Shown here: piece by piece, positions 25,588-34,293 of the stretch
Numbering within the stretch: position 1 is the first letter of the stretch
Layout: each line of letters begins with the position of its first letter
From: a bacterium
Lineage (GTDB): Bacteria > Acidobacteriota > Polarisedimenticolia > Polarisedimenticolales > Polarisedimenticolaceae
DNA length: 64,000 bases
Direction of reading: 5' to 3'
Assembly (NCBI GenBank): GCA_024226515.1
Contig: JAAELQ010000292.1
Location: 27,179-91,178 of the forward strand
Position numbers and translations under genes: made by a program
The notes under the pieces: generated by a model
The model's input: only the letters and a program-made list of their open reading frames with translations
Databases searched by the model: none
Told to the model about the DNA's origin: nothing

Positions 25588-28500
25588 ATGCGCGCAGTCT
25601 CCTCCTCCGTTCGGCTCGCCGCGTGTTTCGTCGCTCTCGCGGTTTCGGCGGTCGCCGCCGAGCCCGGTCCCGGGCGCTCCGCCCACGTGCTGCAGGCGCA
25701 GCGGAACACAGACCGAACCGTGCCGCTGGCCAAGTGGGACCCTGCGTCCCCGCAGCAACTGGTGCGCGTCGACGGAGCGCTGTATCAGGAAGACCGCGGG
25801 CTGCTCTACCCGGTGCTGGAAGGACGCATCTCGGTGCGCCTGGCCGAGGGCGTCGACAGCTGGGACGCGTTGCTGGCTCGCGCAGCGCTGGAGATGCCGA
25901 CACTGCATCGGTATCTCGCCACGCTTCGCCCCCTACGCGCCAACAAGCTGGGCATCGTCGACCTCGCGGTCCCCGCCGCACCGGACGTCGCGGCGTGGTG
26001 CGAGACGGTCTTCGCCACGGGCCTGGTGAGCTACGCCGAGGTGGCGACGCTGGGAACCTACGGCGCCGTTCCGAACGACCCGATGTACTCCGACCAGTAC
26101 GCGCTGAACAACACGGGGCAAACCGGCGGGACACCCGGGGCGGACATCGACGCCGAGGCGGCGTGGGATTTGACCGCCGGGCATTCTTCGATCGTCGTCG
26201 CGGTGCTGGACTCGGGGACCGACATCGACCACGAGGACCTCGCGGCCACCACGTGGCACAACGCGGGGGAGACTCCCGACAACGGTCAGGACGACGACGG
26301 CAACGGATTCGTCGACGACTGGGAAGGCTGGGACTTCGGCAACGACAACAACGATCCGCGCGGCCTGTTCTATCACGGGACGCACGTGACCGGGATCGTC
26401 AACGCGGTCATCGACAACGGCACGGGCATCGCGGGAATCGCGGGCGGTTTCGGCGGGGGCGGCGTCCGCGCGATGGCGCTGGCGGTCGGCGGAGGCTCGC
26501 CCAACTCCGACGTCATCGACGACGCGGTGATCTATGCGGCGGACAACGGCGCTCACATCATCACGCTGAGCCTCGGCGTCGCGGAGATTCAGGCGATCAG
26601 CGATGCGCTGGACTACGCGTACAACACCAGGGGTGTGTTCATCGACTGCGCCTCGGGCAACAGCTCCGGCGCCGTCGCCTTCCCGGCGCGACAGCCGGAG
26701 GTGATGGCGGTCGGCGCCACGGACCACGACGACCTGCGCGCGTCCTATTCCAACTTCGGCCCCGAGATCGAGATCGTCGCTCCGGGCAGCGACGTGCTGT
26801 CGACGCAACCCGGTGACGGCTACGGCGAGAGCGACGGCACGTCGTTCGCCGCGCCGCAGGTCGCGGGCGTCGCGGCCCTGATCCTCAGCCGCAACCCGGG
26901 TCTGCCGGCACCGTTCGTGCGTCAGCTGATCCAGGACACCGCGGACGACATCGCCGACCCGGGCTGGGACCCGGACACCGGCCACGGGCGGCTCAACGCA
27001 TACGCGGCGGTGGCCGCGGCCGAGTCGTCCGACGGACAGTTGACGCTGGACGCCGTCGCCTACGCCTGCGGCAACGGCATCCAGGTCAGCCTGTTCGACT
27101 CCGATCTCGCCGACGCGGGAACGGTCGTACTGTCGATCGACAGCGACACCGAGCCCGGCGGCGACACGGCCACGCTGAGCGAGGTCGCGGCGAACTCCGG
27201 CGTGTTCCGCAGCGTCGTGGCGACGGCGACCGGATCGCCGGCCGCGGACGGCGTCCTCCAGGTGAGCCACGGAGACTCGCTCGCCGTCGAGTACGTGGAC
27301 GCCGACGACGGCGAGGGCGGCAGCAATGTCCTCAAGACCGCCGTCGCACAGGCCGACTGCTTCGCTCCGCTGATCTCGAACGTGTCCACGCAGGCGGTGG
27401 AGGATGACTCCGCCAGCGTGACCTGGACCACCGACGAGCCGGCGAACAGCGTCGTGCACTACGGCGAGACCGTTCCGCCCGACGAACAGGAGGCGCTGGG
27501 CAGCCTGGTCCAGGCGCACTCGATCACGCTCGGCGAGCTGACCTCGTGCACGCCGTACCGCTTCGAGGTCTTATCGACCGACTCGGTCGGCCAGACCGCG
27601 GTGGACGACGCCTCCGGCGCGTACCACGAGATCGTGACGCTGGTCGATTCGCCCGGCGTCGGGCTGGTGCCGTGCACCATCGGGCAGGTCGAGCTGGATC
27701 GCTCGCAGGACTACGGTTGCGACGAGACTGCGGACGTGACCGTCATCGATCTGGACCTGGACACGGATCCGGCCGTCGTCGAGAACGTGTCGGTTCTGCT
27801 GACCTCGACCTCGGATATCGTCGGCGAGTGGATCACGCTGACCGAGATCTCGGCGCGCAACACGCGCTTCGCCGGCTCGATCCAGCTCGACGACGGCGCC
27901 GCGACCGCCGGGGACGGCAAGCTGACCGTGTCGGCCGGCGACCTGATCACGGCGACCTATCACGATGCCGACGACGGGACGGGCCAGGCCCGTATCGCCA
28001 CGGCGATCTCGTCGACCGACTGCGCCGGCCCGCAGATCTCCGACGTGCGCGTGACGAACATCCTGGACAACCGGGCGACCGTCGAGTGGGCGACGGACGA
28101 ACCGGCCACCTCGCGCGTGGAATTCGGTTCGACCCCCGCGCTGGGCGACCTGGAGGAGGACACGACGCTGCGCACGAGTCACTCGCTGAACATCTCTCCG
28201 TTCGATTCCTGCGAACGCGTCCACTTCCGCGTGAGCGGCGAGGACGCGCGCGGCGACGGCAACAGCGGCGCGATCCTGGCATTCAACCTGAACGAGCTCG
28301 GCGGCGTGGTGTTCCGCGACGGATTCGAGACCGACACCGGCTGGACGCTGGCCGGAAGCTGGGAGCGCGCGACCCCGCAGGGCCTGGGCTCCAACGGCGG
28401 CGATCCGGACTTCGCGTTCAGCGGGGACTTTGTCCTGGGCAACGATCTGACCGGCCAGGGCGCGATCCCCGGAAACTACGAATCGACAGCCAACGAGAGC

Positions 28501-29424
28501 GCCTTCTCGCCCGAGTTCAGCACGCTGGGCCGGCACAATCTCGAGCTGGTCGTCCAGCGGCGCGTCGGGCTGCAGCAGATCGATCAGGGTCGAATCCGCG
28601 TGCACCGCGGCGGCACGTCCAGCGTGGCGCAGACCCTGACCGGACCGCTCTACGAGTTCGAGCAGTGGACCGAGTCTCGCATCGACATCAGCGCGTGGGC
28701 CGACGACCGCGCGGCGGTGCAGCTCGAGTTCTACCTGCGCAACATCACCCCGACGACATCGTTCGGCTGGAACATCGACGAGGTCGTCGTCAAGGACGCG
28801 ACCGCTCCGGATCTAGCCGCGTGCGGCGGGTGCGGCGCCGGGCCCGGGTTCGCCGGGCTGGAGTCGGTACACGATCCTGCTCCCTGCGGCCCCGGCGGCC
28901 TCGAGCTGTCGTGGCAGGCGGCCGCCGCGTGGGGCACCGGAAACGACGGGACGTACGACGTCTACCGCGGCACCTCGGCCGGCTTCGTTCCGGGTGTCTC
29001 CAACCGTGTCGCAACGGGACTGAGCGCTACGACGTGGACCGACGCGGGCGCTCCCACGGACGTCGAGGTGTGGTACGTGGTGCGCGCACGCAACGACGAG
29101 TCGTGCTCGGGGGGCGAGGGACTCGACGACGGCAACACCGTCCGTCTGCCCGCGGTCGAGACCACGGCGCAATCGGCACCCGCGCCGGTCGGATCGACGC
29201 TGACCGGCGGCCACGTGGGACACGCGCACGTGCGGCTGCAATGGGCTGCGGTGACGGGTGCGGAGCAGTACGTCATTCGTCGCGGGACGCAGTACGACTT
29301 CTCCGACGCGACGGAGATCGGCACGACGTCGGACACGCTGTTCGAGGATCTGGACGCGGCGCCCGCAGCCGAGTCCTATGTGTACAAGGTGTTCTCGGTC
29401 AACGCCTGCGGACAGGAAGAGTAA
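25588..29424 (+). CDS. Large secreted S8 subtilisin-like protease
   Basis: 1278 residues from ATG 25588 after GACGAGG. The signal peptide ends near AVAAE (25). The triad is AVLDSGTDIDHED (Asp208), YHGTHVTGI (His263) and DGTSFAAPQVAG (Ser419); the oxyanion Asn is in CASGNSSG. From about 485 come two alternating pairs of beta domains: an adhesion-type module and a fibronectin-like module (ITWTTDEPA-like VTWTTDEPANS and VEWATDEPATS). A lectin-like jelly-roll follows (VVFRDGFETDTGWTLAGSW), and the C-terminus has two fibronectin-type domains ending VFSVNACGQEE. It is likely a cell-surface or secreted endopeptidase with carbohydrate- or protein-binding modules. Confidence 0.92.
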   Translation: MRAVSSSVRLAACFVALAVSAVAAEPGPGRSAHVLQAQRNTDRTVPLAKWDPASPQQLVRVDGALYQEDRGLLYPVLEGRISVRLAEGVDSWDALLARAALEMPTLHRYLATLRPLRANKLGIVDLAVPAAPDVAAWCETVFATGLVSYAEVATLGTYGAVPNDPMYSDQYALNNTGQTGGTPGADIDAEAAWDLTAGHSSIVVAVLDSGTDIDHEDLAATTWHNAGETPDNGQDDDGNGFVDDWEGWDFGNDNNDPRGLFYHGTHVTGIVNAVIDNGTGIAGIAGGFGGGGVRAMALAVGGGSPNSDVIDDAVIYAADNGAHIITLSLGVAEIQAISDALDYAYNTRGVFIDCASGNSSGAVAFPARQPEVMAVGATDHDDLRASYSNFGPEIEIVAPGSDVLSTQPGDGYGESDGTSFAAPQVAGVAALILSRNPGLPAPFVRQLIQDTADDIADPGWDPDTGHGRLNAYAAVAAAESSDGQLTLDAVAYACGNGIQVSLFDSDLADAGTVVLSIDSDTEPGGDTATLSEVAANSGVFRSVVATATGSPAADGVLQVSHGDSLAVEYVDADDGEGGSNVLKTAVAQADCFAPLISNVSTQAVEDDSASVTWTTDEPANSVVHYGETVPPDEQEALGSLVQAHSITLGELTSCTPYRFEVLSTDSVGQTAVDDASGAYHEIVTLVDSPGVGLVPCTIGQVELDRSQDYGCDETADVTVIDLDLDTDPAVVENVSVLLTSTSDIVGEWITLTEISARNTRFAGSIQLDDGAATAGDGKLTVSAGDLITATYHDADDGTGQARIATAISSTDCAGPQISDVRVTNILDNRATVEWATDEPATSRVEFGSTPALGDLEEDTTLRTSHSLNISPFDSCERVHFRVSGEDARGDGNSGAILAFNLNELGGVVFRDGFETDTGWTLAGSWERATPQGLGSNGGDPDFAFSGDFVLGNDLTGQGAIPGNYESTANESAFSPEFSTLGRHNLELVVQRRVGLQQIDQGRIRVHRGGTSSVAQTLTGPLYEFEQWTESRIDISAWADDRAAVQLEFYLRNITPTTSFGWNIDEVVVKDATAPDLAACGGCGAGPGFAGLESVHDPAPCGPGGLELSWQAAAAWGTGNDGTYDVYRGTSAGFVPGVSNRVATGLSATTWTDAGAPTDVEVWYVVRARNDESCSGGEGLDDGNTVRLPAVETTAQSAPAPVGSTLTGGHVGHAHVRLQWAAVTGAEQYVIRRGTQYDFSDATEIGTTSDTLFEDLDAAPAAESYVYKVFSVNACGQEE

Positions 29425-29428
29425 CCGC

Positions 29429-30022
29429 TCAGAACTGGTCCGGGTTCTTGGCGTGCTTGTCGGTGTAGTAGGCCTGGATCTGCGCCAGATCCGCCTCGAC
29501 GTCACCGGTCGGCATCTTCAGCGGCCCGAGTCCGATGTGCTTGAGCTTGAAGTCGAGGTAAGTCAACAGGATCGGCACGCCGGCCTGGTGTGCGACGTGG
29601 TAGAAACCCGTCTTCCAGCGCTCGGTACGCCGACGCGTGCCTTCGGGCGCCAGGCCCAGGATGAACTGCTCGTGCTCGTTCAGTAACTTGACGATCTGCT
29701 CGACGCGCCCGACGCTGCGATCGCGGCGCAACGGAGTGCCGCCCAGCGCGCGCATGAACCACCCGTACGGCCAGCGAAACAGCGTGTGCTTTCCGATCCA
29801 CGACACGCGCATGTCCAGATGGAAGATGGCACAGATGCCGAAGTAGAAATCCCAGTTCGAGGTGTGCGGCGCGACGATCATCACGAGCTTCGGGGCATTC
29901 GGCAATTCGCCGACGATGCGCCAGCCCGCCAGTCGCAGCAGCCGCCCCGCGAGCCACTTCAGGAAGCGTCCTCCCCTGCGCGGCAACCGATCGTTCGCTC
30001 GAGGCACCGGAACCTTCAGCAC
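29429..30022 (-). CDS. PlsC-like acyltransferase
   Basis: 197 residues. HTSNWDFYF is the HX4D catalytic motif of glycerolipid acyltransferases, GGTPLRRDRS the second block, and LAPEGTRRRTERWKTGF the third, which binds glycerol phosphate. It would acylate lysophosphatidate or a related lipid at the inner membrane. GTG 30022 overlaps the upstream stop by 7 bases; GTG 30007, after AAGG, is an alternative. It is co-transcribed with the FAD oxidoreductase before it. Confidence 0.88.
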   Translation of the reverse strand: MLKVPVPRANDRLPRRGGRFLKWLAGRLLRLAGWRIVGELPNAPKLVMIVAPHTSNWDFYFGICAIFHLDMRVSWIGKHTLFRWPYGWFMRALGGTPLRRDRSVGRVEQIVKLLNEHEQFILGLAPEGTRRRTERWKTGFYHVAHQAGVPILLTYLDFKLKHIGLGPLKMPTGDVEADLAQIQAYYTDKHAKNPDQF

Positions 30023-31629
30023 TCGGAATCACGAATCTGCTTGAAGTAGTTTTTTCGACCGATCGCCGACATCGTCAGTACACCGCTGGCCACCGAGGCG
30101 GCGATCCCGGCGGTGAGGATGTCCTGCCCGGTCAGCCACAGGTTGCGCACGGGAGTCTTCGGCCGCAGGAAGCGCTGCGCGAAGCGCTGCGGGGTGTGCG
30201 CCAGGCCGTAGATCTCTCCCTGGCCGTAGTTGGCGAAGTGTGCCGTCGATAGCGGGGTGGACATCTCGCAGTGATCGAGCTGCCCGCGCAGTTGCGGTAC
30301 GTGACGGTACAGCACCTCCAGCAGGCGATCGGTCAACCGCTGCTTGAACGCCTCGTAGTCCTCGCCGCGCTTGTGCCAGCGCGTCCCCTCCCAGCGCGCG
30401 AACCAGTCGTAGGGCGCCAGCGTGATGACGTCGACCGTCGATCGTCCGGGGTAGCGCCGCTCCCAGTCGGGGTCCTTGGCCGACGGAAACGAGACGTAGA
30501 CGACCGGGAAGTCGCCGTCCGGATTCTCGAGGTAGTTGCGTACGTTGGCGTCGTGGTCGTAGCCGTCGTCGGGGTAGATCCACAGATTCGTCTTCTGCAG
30601 CCCGAGGTCCGCCGCCGAGCGGCGGAATCCGAGGTACAGCGCGACGTGCGACCACGACGGCTCGACCTTGCGCGGCAACTCCGCCAGACCGAGCCGGGTT
30701 CGGTCCTCGTCGCCGATCAGCCGACCGTAGGTGTTGGCCACCCCGGCGCAACTGATGACGAGCGGGGCGCGCAGCTCGCGGCCGTCCGCCATCCGCACGC
30801 CGACCGCCGTCGAGCCCTCGACGAGGATGCGCTCCACCTCGGCTTTGGTCAGGATCGCGCCGCCGGCGCGGTCGATCCCCTCGGCGATCGTCTCCGCGAT
30901 CCTGGACGAGCCGCCGACCGGGTAGGCGGCTCCGCGCACGTAGTGGTTCGCAAGAAGGCCGTGCATCCCGAACGCGCTCTCGGCCGGCGGGAGACCGTAG
31001 TCCCCGTACTGACCGGTCAGCACCGCGCGCAGCTTCGGGTTGCCGACCTGCTCCTCCAGCACGTCGCGCGTGGTCCGCGTGGCCTGCTTCAGGAACTTCC
31101 GTCGCATGAATCCGCCGAACAGAAAGGAGAAGATCCCCGGCAGGCTCTTCTCGACCGAGTACGGCCGATACGCACGGCTGACCTCGTGGATCAACTCGGT
31201 GTAGCGCTCGATGTCGCGACGGTCCCGCTCGTCGGGAAAACTCTCCTGCAGATTCGCGACGAACGCCTCGGTGCCGGCGTGCAGTTCGTAATGCTCCTCG
31301 CCGAAGATGATCCTGTCGTACACCTCTCCCATGTCGGCCCACTCAAGCTTGCCGTCGGTCAGGTAGCGGAACGTCCGGGCCAGCATCGACTCGGGGCGAT
31401 TCACGTCGCCGATGTAGTGAACCCCGACGTCCCACTCGTAGTCGCCGCGACGGAAGACGTGGGTGAACCCACCGGCGGTGTAGTGTCGCTCGAGGACCAG
31501 CGCGCGCCGGCCCTCCTTGGCCATCAGCGCGGCGCAGGCCATTCCGCTCAAACCCGAGCCGACCACGATCGCGTCGTAGTCGCCCTGGGGCGGATGCTGG
31601 ACGTAGGACCGGATTCCGGGGACGTTCAC
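30016..31629 (-). CDS. FAD-dependent oxidoreductase of the RetSat/CrtISO type
   Basis: 537 residues from GTG 31629, seven bases after GGAGG. The N-terminal dinucleotide fold is YDAIVVGSGLSGMACAALM with LVLERHYTAGGFTHVF, the pattern of the phytoene dehydrogenase, carotene isomerase and retinol saturase superfamily. DVGVHYIGDV and the C-terminal GQDILTAGIAASVASG also match. It probably saturates or isomerises an isoprenoid or lipid double bond. The gene diverges from an NAD-dependent 3-beta-HSD-like gene across 77 bases. Substrate not known. Confidence 0.87.
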   Translation of the reverse strand: MNVPGIRSYVQHPPQGDYDAIVVGSGLSGMACAALMAKEGRRALVLERHYTAGGFTHVFRRGDYEWDVGVHYIGDVNRPESMLARTFRYLTDGKLEWADMGEVYDRIIFGEEHYELHAGTEAFVANLQESFPDERDRRDIERYTELIHEVSRAYRPYSVEKSLPGIFSFLFGGFMRRKFLKQATRTTRDVLEEQVGNPKLRAVLTGQYGDYGLPPAESAFGMHGLLANHYVRGAAYPVGGSSRIAETIAEGIDRAGGAILTKAEVERILVEGSTAVGVRMADGRELRAPLVISCAGVANTYGRLIGDEDRTRLGLAELPRKVEPSWSHVALYLGFRRSAADLGLQKTNLWIYPDDGYDHDANVRNYLENPDGDFPVVYVSFPSAKDPDWERRYPGRSTVDVITLAPYDWFARWEGTRWHKRGEDYEAFKQRLTDRLLEVLYRHVPQLRGQLDHCEMSTPLSTAHFANYGQGEIYGLAHTPQRFAQRFLRPKTPVRNLWLTGQDILTAGIAASVASGVLTMSAIGRKNYFKQIRDSEC

Positions 31630-31706
31630 GGATCGACCTCCACGACCGGATTGTAGACGAATCGGCACGCCCGGGACTCCGCGGCGTTTGTTATCATCCC
31701 CGGCCC

Positions 31707-32717
31707 ATGAGAGTCGTGGTCACCGGTGCCTCGGGGCACGTCGGCGCGAACCTGGTTCGAGCGCTGCTGGATCGAGGGGACGAGGTGCGCGCGCTGGTGC
31801 ATCGGCGCAGCGAGTCTCTCGAGGGCCTCGACGTCGAGTACGCCCACGGCGACGTGCTCGATTCGCCGTCCCTGCGCGCCGCGTTCGAGGGCGCCGAGCG
31901 GGTCTACCACCTGGCGGCGCTGATCTCGATCGACGGCAACCGGGGCGGAGCGGTGCCCGCGATCAACGTCCGGGGCGCACGCAACGTCGCCGAGGCCGCC
32001 CTCGACGCCGGCGTCGGCCGCCTCGTTCACTGCAGCTCGATCCACGCCTTCGACCAGGAGCCGCTCGGACGGCCGCTGGACGAGCAACGGAGTCGGGCCG
32101 ACGAGCGGGGGGGCCACCCGGCCTACGACGTCTCCAAGGCGCGCGGCGAGCGCGAGGTGCGCGCGGTGATCGAGCGCGGCCTCGACGCCGTGATCGTCAA
32201 TCCCACCGGGATCATCGGACCGAACGACTTCCAGGACTCGCGCATGGGCAGGGTGCTGCTGGACCTGGCGCTGCGCAGGCTGCCCAGCCTGATCGACGGC
32301 GGCTTCGTCTGGGTCGACGTGCGCGACGTCTGCGACGGCCTCATCGCTGCAGGCGACCTCGGACGAACCGGCGAGAACTACCTGCTCGGCGGCCGGCACG
32401 CGACCGTGCGCGAGCTGGCCACGCTGGTCGAAGAAGAGACGGGTGTCGCGCCGCCGCGTATCACCTCGCCGATGTGGCTCGCGCGGATCGGCGCGCCGTT
32501 CGTCGTGGCGGCCGGACGGATTCGCGGCAGCGAGCCGCTCTACACGGGCGAGGCGCTGCGCGCCCTGCGCGGGAATCGCGACATCGCCACGACCAAGGCT
32601 CGCGACGAGCTCGGTTTCAGCCCGCGCCCGCTCGACCGGACCGTGCGCGACACGCTCGACTGGTACGTGGCGACCGGTCGACTTCCGCACGGCCTGCTGC
32701 GCCCGGCCGCCGGCTGA
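31707..32717 (+). CDS. NAD-dependent epimerase/3-beta-hydroxysteroid dehydrogenase-like protein
   Basis: 336 residues of the extended short-chain dehydrogenase family. VVVTGASGHVGANLVRALL is the NAD-binding motif, and AYDVSKARGE contains the Tyr-x-x-x-Lys catalytic pair, with Ser in HCSSIHAF. WVDVRDVCDGLIAA is typical of dihydroflavonol reductase and 3-beta-HSD relatives. With the steroid-reductase-like gene two bases downstream, oxidation or reduction of a 3-hydroxy isoprenoid or sterol-like lipid is a reasonable guess. Confidence 0.88.
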   Translation: MRVVVTGASGHVGANLVRALLDRGDEVRALVHRRSESLEGLDVEYAHGDVLDSPSLRAAFEGAERVYHLAALISIDGNRGGAVPAINVRGARNVAEAALDAGVGRLVHCSSIHAFDQEPLGRPLDEQRSRADERGGHPAYDVSKARGEREVRAVIERGLDAVIVNPTGIIGPNDFQDSRMGRVLLDLALRRLPSLIDGGFVWVDVRDVCDGLIAAGDLGRTGENYLLGGRHATVRELATLVEEETGVAPPRITSPMWLARIGAPFVVAAGRIRGSEPLYTGEALRALRGNRDIATTKARDELGFSPRPLDRTVRDTLDWYVATGRLPHGLLRPAAG

Positions 32718-32719
32718 TC

Positions 32720-33478
32720 GTGGCGCAGGATCCGCTGTACCGCGGGCTCGTCGTTGCGGTGTTCGCCCTGGGCGCCCTGACGTGGATCGCCCTGGTCCTC
32801 GTGACCGCGCCCTACGGGCGGCACGAACGCGCCGGCTGGGGGCCGAAGATCCCGAGCCGGCTGGGCTGGATCGTGATGGAGAGCCCCGCGGTGCTGTTCT
32901 TCGCCTGGGTCTACTCGCAGGGGGAGAACCGCGCGGAACTGGTTCCTCTCGTGCTGCTGGGCGTCTGGCAGTTTCACTACCTCCACCGCACGTTCGTCTA
33001 CCCGTTTCGCATGCGCGCCTCGGGGAAGACGATGGCGCTGGCGATTCCGTTGCTCGCCCTCGCGTTCAACGTGCTCAACGCGTGGGTCAACGCGCGCTGG
33101 ATCTCGCACGTCGGGCGCTACAGCGATGCGTGGTTGCGCGATCCGCGTTTTCTGGCGGGCGCGGTCGTGTTTCTCGTCGGCTGGGCGATCAACGTTCGCG
33201 CGGACTCCGTGCTGTTCCGACTGCGCAAGCCCGGCGAGACCGGCTACAAGGTCCCGCGCGGTGGACTGCACGACCGCGTCGCGTGCCCCAACTACTTCGG
33301 CGAGATCGTCGAGTGGTGCGGTTACGCGCTGATGGCCTGGTCCCCCGCCGCGCTGGCCTTCGCGTTCTATACCGTGGCCAACCTGGCGCCGCGCGCCGCG
33401 GCGCACCTGCGCTGGTACCGCGAAAAGTTCCCGGACTATCCGCCGGAGCGCAAGGCGTTGGTCCCGCACGTGTGGTGA
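32720..33478 (+). CDS. Steroid 5-alpha-reductase family membrane protein
   Basis: 252 residues with six or seven membrane helices, from GTG 32720. The C-terminal part carries the family signature: YKVPRGGLHDRVACPNYFGEI read in two pieces as YKVPRGGLHD and CPNYFGEIVEWCGYA, then the NADPH-binding tail HLRWYREKFPDYPPERKALVP. Members reduce double bonds of steroids, polyprenols or enoyl lipids. Two bases separate it from the HSD-like gene and eight from the seleno-peroxiredoxin, so the three form an operon. Confidence 0.9.
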   Translation: MAQDPLYRGLVVAVFALGALTWIALVLVTAPYGRHERAGWGPKIPSRLGWIVMESPAVLFFAWVYSQGENRAELVPLVLLGVWQFHYLHRTFVYPFRMRASGKTMALAIPLLALAFNVLNAWVNARWISHVGRYSDAWLRDPRFLAGAVVFLVGWAINVRADSVLFRLRKPGETGYKVPRGGLHDRVACPNYFGEIVEWCGYALMAWSPAALAFAFYTVANLAPRAAAHLRWYREKFPDYPPERKALVPHVW

Positions 33479-33486
33479 GCGGTAGG

Positions 33487-34293
33487 ATGGACGCCGTGCA
33501 AGAGAAGCGTCGAAATCACCTGCTGTGGATCGGCCCGCTGGTGACCGTCGTGGCCGTGCTGAGCTACTTCATGTTCTTCGCGCAGTTCCCCGCGCTGCGC
33601 GACGTGCCGTGGCTCAACCTACCGCTGACGCTGATCGGCGTCGGGCTGTCGGCGCTCGGTGTGTGGCGCGCGTTCTCGCCGAACGATCTGCGCCGCGGCA
33701 AGCGCCTGGGGCCGACGGGGTTGGTGTTCTCGGCAGCCCTGGCGACGGTCTTCTGCCTCTACCTGTTCTCCTGGAGCTACATGCTGCCGCCGCCGCCCGA
33801 GCGGGGGCTGGATCTCGAAGCGGCCTCGTCGGTCGAGCTGCTCGATCACGACGGCAGGCCGGTCCGGCTGGCCGATTACCGCGGGCGCCGGCTGGTCGTC
33901 GTGTTTTACCGCGGCTTCTGGTGACCGTTCTGCCTCTCGGAGCTGCACGGGCTGCAGACACGCATCGACGAGTTCCGCGCACTCGACGCCGAGATCGTCG
34001 CCGTCTCGATGGACTCGCCCGAGGAGTCGGCAGAGATCGTCGAGGCCTACGATCTCGAGTTCCCCATCGTCTCCGACCCGGACGCGAAGTGGATCGAGGC
34101 GTTCGACGTGCTGCACGTCAACGGCGGCATGACCGGCGACATCGCGCGGCCCGCGACCTTCATCCTCGACCGCGACGGAGAGGTCGTCTGGCTCCATGCC
34201 CCCGAGAACTGGCGCATCCGGGTACGGCCGCAGGAGATCCTCGATCGGCTGAGCGATCCGGCCCAGGCTCGGCAGCAGCCGTCGGGTAGCTGA
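33487..34293 (+). CDS. Membrane-anchored peroxiredoxin-like selenoprotein (UGA = Sec146)
   Basis: Read through TGA at 33922-33924 this is a 268-residue protein. Three N-terminal membrane helices (residues 13-34, 41-60, 75-97) are followed by an AhpC/TSA-type thioredoxin fold: LADYRGRRLVVVFYRGFW, then Sec, then PFCLSELHGLQ. Relatives have FYRGxWCPxC, so UGA falls exactly on the first Cys of CxxC, giving U-P-F-C. Downstream sequence stays homologous (IVAVSMDSPEESAEI, FPIVSDPDAKW, RPATFILDRDGEVVW). It would reduce peroxides or disulfides on the outer face of the membrane. The ATG 33487 start follows AGG; GTG 33496 is possible. A SECIS-like hairpin follows the UGA. A plain pseudogene is unlikely because the frame is intact on both sides. 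Confidence 0.9.
33943..33957 (+). promoter_or_regulatory. Candidate bacterial SECIS hairpin of the peroxiredoxin
   Basis: CTGCA (33943-33947) pairs perfectly with TGCAG (33953-33957) around loop CGGGC. The loop starts 24 nt after the UGA and has G in its second position, within the spacing and loop rule of bacterial SECIS models. It lies in coding sequence, as bacterial SECIS elements do. Confidence 0.65.

Noticed and set aside
33922..33924. Premature stop making the peroxiredoxin gene a pseudogene
   Set aside because: The frame is intact and homologous on both sides, the stop is UGA and falls on the redox Cys, and two further genes show the same pattern with SECIS-like hairpins.
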